NCBI GenBank assembly: GCA_902802755.1
Contig: CADCNH010000026.1
Location: 1-32,994, forward strand
DNA: 32,994 nt
Direction: 5' to 3'
Origin: an uncultured Bacteroidota bacterium
GTDB lineage: Bacteria > Bacteroidota > Bacteroidia > Bacteroidales > WCHB1-69
In this document: piece after piece, positions 31,126 to 32,994 of the stretch
How positions within the stretch are numbered: the first letter of the stretch is position 1
Layout: each line of letters opens with the position of its first letter
Position numbers and translations under genes: made by a program
Notes under the pieces: generated by a model
Seen by the model: the letters and a program-made list of their open reading frames with translations, nothing else
Databases searched by the model: none
What the model was told of the DNA's origin: nothing

Positions 31126-31782
31126 ATGGAGACCGCAGAAATAAAAAAACATATTATGAAACACGAAATCAACCCCAAAGACTCGCCACGCGGATTTGCC
31201 TTTGAGCTATGGAAGACAGCTGGAATGCCGAAGGTGACGATTTTTAAGACTTTCGATATCACCCGATTGATCAAGGTCGCCAAGCGGAGCGGGATGAAGA
31301 CCAACATGCTGATGTGCTGGTGCATCGGGCATACGGCAAGCCCTATTGAGGAGTTCTACACGCTGCCTGCAGGTGGACATCTGTGGCAATAGGATCGGCT
31401 GGCGGTCAATACCGTCGTGAAGACCATGAACGGTGCCGCCCATCTCTGCGACATCCCCTATTCGGAAAATATCCATCAGTTCAACGAGGACTATCTGCGA
31501 CTGACCCGCCAGGTGCGCGACACGAACGAAGACCATCTTCTCGGCGACGAATACATGGCCGTTGACACTTCGACGTTGGTGGAATGCGAGATTGACGGTG
31601 TGGCAAGTGTCTATTCCGAACTGTTCACCAATCCTTTCCTGGCCTGGGGCAAATACCGCCGAGGACTTTTCAAAACCACTTTGCCTATTTCTTTCCAGTT
31701 CCACCACACCCAAATGGACGGTTTTGAGGCGGCGCGCTTCCTCAACGGGCTGCAGGAAACCATCAACGGGCTAAAGATCTGA
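31126..31782 (+). pseudogene. CatA-like O-acetyltransferase with an in-frame stop
   Basis: The frame reads as a protein of about 208-218 residues of the chloramphenicol-acetyltransferase-like family, interrupted by one TAG at 31390-31392. Before it: DSPRGFAFELWKTAGMPKVT and MLMCWCIGHTASPIEEFYTLPAGGHLWQ. After it, in the same frame: DRLAVNTVVKTMNG, DIPYSENIHQFNEDY and the catalytic HHTQMDGF (HxxxD). So the stop removes the active site. The start may be ATG 31126 or the more family-like ATG 31156. It lies divergent to the C10 operon. The last 12 bases overlap the end of the RND fragment on the other strand. Whether the intact form acted on an antibiotic is unknown; the broken form should be inactive. 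Confidence 0.8.
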
Positions 31783-32028
31783 TTTGTCTTTACCGATTCT
31801 TTCTTGAATTTTCTGAAACACGACAAACAACACCGGCACGGTGAGCAGCAAGCCGAGGGTGCCGAACAGCATTCCACCCACCACGCAGACCCCGATAGTG
31901 CGACTGCCGTTGGTGCCCACGCCCGAGGCGAACATCAGGGGCAGCATACCGATAATCATCGTCATCGAGGTCATCAGAATAGGACGCAGACGAACTTTGG
32001 CACTGCGGAGTGCCGCCTTGTTGACAGC
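31771..32028 (-). pseudogene. C-terminal fragment of an RND (AcrB-type) efflux transporter
   Basis: About 85 codons reading VNKAALRSAKVRLRPILMTS, TMIIGMLPLMFASGV, SRTIGVCVVGGMLFGTLGLL and TVPVLFVVFQKIQERIG. These are the final loop and last two membrane spans of hydrophobe/amphiphile-efflux RND pumps, which are over 1000 residues long. The frame is closed by a stop just upstream, at 32029-32031, where a different gene begins on the other strand. The missing 5' part (about 3 kb) is not in the window. The natural stop is intact and overlaps the end of the acetyltransferase gene. Confidence 0.85.
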
Positions 32029-32443
32029 TTACAACAACGCAGCAACAGACTCAATAAAGGTGGACCTGCAATCAGGATTGCTCGAAGTGATGAGTCGCGG
32101 ACGACAGGTACCGGGAGGCGCTTGTGGTTATATGGGCGCTTGTGGAGCCGCTATCAGCACCGGCATCTTCATGTCGGTGGTCACCCGCAACACACCGCTC
32201 TCCACCGAAACCTGGCAATTATGCAACCTGATGACGGCTCGCACTCTGGAGCAGGTGGCCCTGAACGGCGGCCCGCGTTGCTGTATGCGTGACTCTTACC
32301 TATCAATACTTACGGCTATCGATTTCGTTAAAGAACATCTCGGTGTGGAGATGGAAAAACCCGAAGTGAAATGCTCACGCAGCCGTATCAACAACCAGTG
32401 CATCGGCAAAAAATGTCCCTTCTCACCTGTGAAGGACAACTAA
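32027..32443 (+). pseudogene. C-terminal fragment of a DUF5714 cysteine-rich protein
   Basis: About 138 codons with the DUF5714 pattern: SRGRQVPGGACGYMGACGAAISTGIF, LMTARTLEQVALNGGPRCCMRDS and SRINNQCIGKKCPFSP. Intact members carry further residues before this, and some are fused to a methyltransferase. The frame opens at the junction with the RND fragment (about 32.03 kb) with no start codon. The abundance of paired Cys suggests a metal-binding domain. The function of the family is not established. Confidence 0.75.
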
Positions 32444-32580
32444 AAGTTAATCGGAAAAATTAAGAGGCACTACTTTGGGTTGAAACTTATCTTTTTTTTA
32501 CTCTTTGATTTTCAGCAAAACTAACCAAAAGGTGCGTGTGTTGACTTGTCGTAAGTAAGTGACTCTCTGATTTTTTTGAC

Positions 32581-32588
32581 TATTTTTG
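32581..32588 (+). promoter_or_regulatory. -7 element (TATTTTTG) for the HxlR regulator
   Basis: TATTTTTG, 16 nt before the ATG at 32605. The 137-nt stretch between the DUF5714 stop and this box holds no other clear signal. Confidence 0.65.
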
Positions 32589-32604
32589 CAGAAAATATCA
32601 TCAA

Positions 32605-32982
32605 ATGGCTAACAAAAAAGAAATACAAAGCGCCACATTCCCCGATTGCCCGATACGCAACGTAATCTCGCACATCACAGACAAATGGTCGTTGTTGGTG
32701 CTTTACACTTTGGAGCAGAAAGAAGTGCTACGATTCAAGGATTTATGGCGACAGATTCCTGACATTTCCCAAAAGATGCTGACCTCTACATTGCGCCATC
32801 TTGAGGACGACGGAATTATCAGTCGCGAGGTGTTCATGGAAGTACCACCACGAGTGGAATACCGTCTCAGCGAGCGAGGAAAGAGCCTCATGCCGCATTT
32901 GGATGCATTGATTTTATGGGGCATTGAACATCAGGAAAGCATCATTAACGATAGGATAAAGCACATTAAATCAAATAATTAA
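32605..32982 (+). CDS. HxlR-family transcriptional regulator
   Basis: A 125-residue winged-helix DNA-binding protein. The family-typical N-terminal CPIRNVISHITDKWSLLVLY (C15, the conserved Cys that can sense thiols or electrophiles) is followed by the recognition-helix region ISQKMLTSTLRHLEDDGIISREV and the wing PPRVEYRLSERGKSL. HxlR proteins usually act as dimers and control a nearby enzyme gene, often one responding to reactive electrophiles. Its target is likely beyond the right edge or is the damaged DUF5714 gene to the left. Full length for the family. Confidence 0.92.
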   Translation: MANKKEIQSATFPDCPIRNVISHITDKWSLLVLYTLEQKEVLRFKDLWRQIPDISQKMLTSTLRHLEDDGIISREVFMEVPPRVEYRLSERGKSLMPHLDALILWGIEHQESIINDRIKHIKSNN

Positions 32983-32994
32983 ACTTTTCAAAAA

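Noticed and set aside
31390..31392. Stop-codon reassignment (TAG read as an amino acid)
   Set aside because: TAG ends several intact genes in the window, so it is an ordinary stop in this genome.
31126..31782. A working chloramphenicol resistance gene
   Set aside because: The in-frame stop comes before the HxxxD catalytic motif, and the family includes many acetyltransferases that do not act on chloramphenicol.

Overview
This window most likely comes from an uncultured member of the Bacteroidales (phylum Bacteroidota). Several independent signs agree. The -7 promoter element TAnnTTTG (often TATCTTTG) precedes about a dozen genes. Two proteins end in type IX secretion (Por) sorting domains. 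There is a glsB/glsA pair for glycine lipids. The ribosomal block rplM-rpsI-rpsB-tsf and proteins of the DUF4159 and C10-peptidase families also fit. The species cannot be named from sequence alone. No tRNA genes and no CRISPR array were seen.

Layout. 1-3.6 kb is the core translation block: nusG (partial) and secE on the minus strand, diverging from rplM-rpsI-rpsB-tsf, which ends in a clear terminator. 3.9-6.3 kb is one large exported protein of unknown function. 6.3-8.3 kb is repeat-rich and holds an RluD-type pseudouridine synthase and a YbaK-type deacylase. 8.9-18.0 kb is a surface-glycan cluster, all on the plus strand. In it, rfbF and rfbG make CDP-4-keto-6-deoxyglucose, a predicted reductase and an RmlC-like epimerase modify it, and a FAD protein, a GT2 transferase, a GtrB-like polyprenyl-phosphate glycosyltransferase and a GT-C membrane transferase with a TPR tail follow. 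An AlbA_2/Schlafen-type remnant interrupts the cluster, and its centre (about 11.2-14.8 kb) is visibly more AT-rich than the flanks.

18.3-19.9 kb carries dnaN and the RNase P RNA. The minus strand then holds trpS-VWA protein-DUF4159 (20.0-23.7 kb), a frameshifted mazG, a DUF2130 protein, the glycine-lipid operon glsA-glsB (26.5-28.4 kb) and two C10 (streptopain-like) cysteine proteases with type IX sorting tails (28.6-31.0 kb). The last 2 kb is decayed: a CAT-like acetyltransferase with an in-frame stop, the end of an RND efflux pump and the end of a DUF5714 protein that meet at one junction, then an intact HxlR regulator.

The main things to look at again are these: many intergenic hairpin repeats in at least five families, including two tandem arrays sharing one TGCGGT-GGA-ACCGCA hairpin around rluD; a paired C10 protease operon in which one member lacks a prodomain and has a changed Asn-Trp motif; a possible CDP-6-deoxyhexose(-furanose) pathway coupled to a GtrB/GT-C pair; and short deletions in rplM, rpsB and mazG plus a junction at about 32.03 kb, which could be biological or assembly errors.
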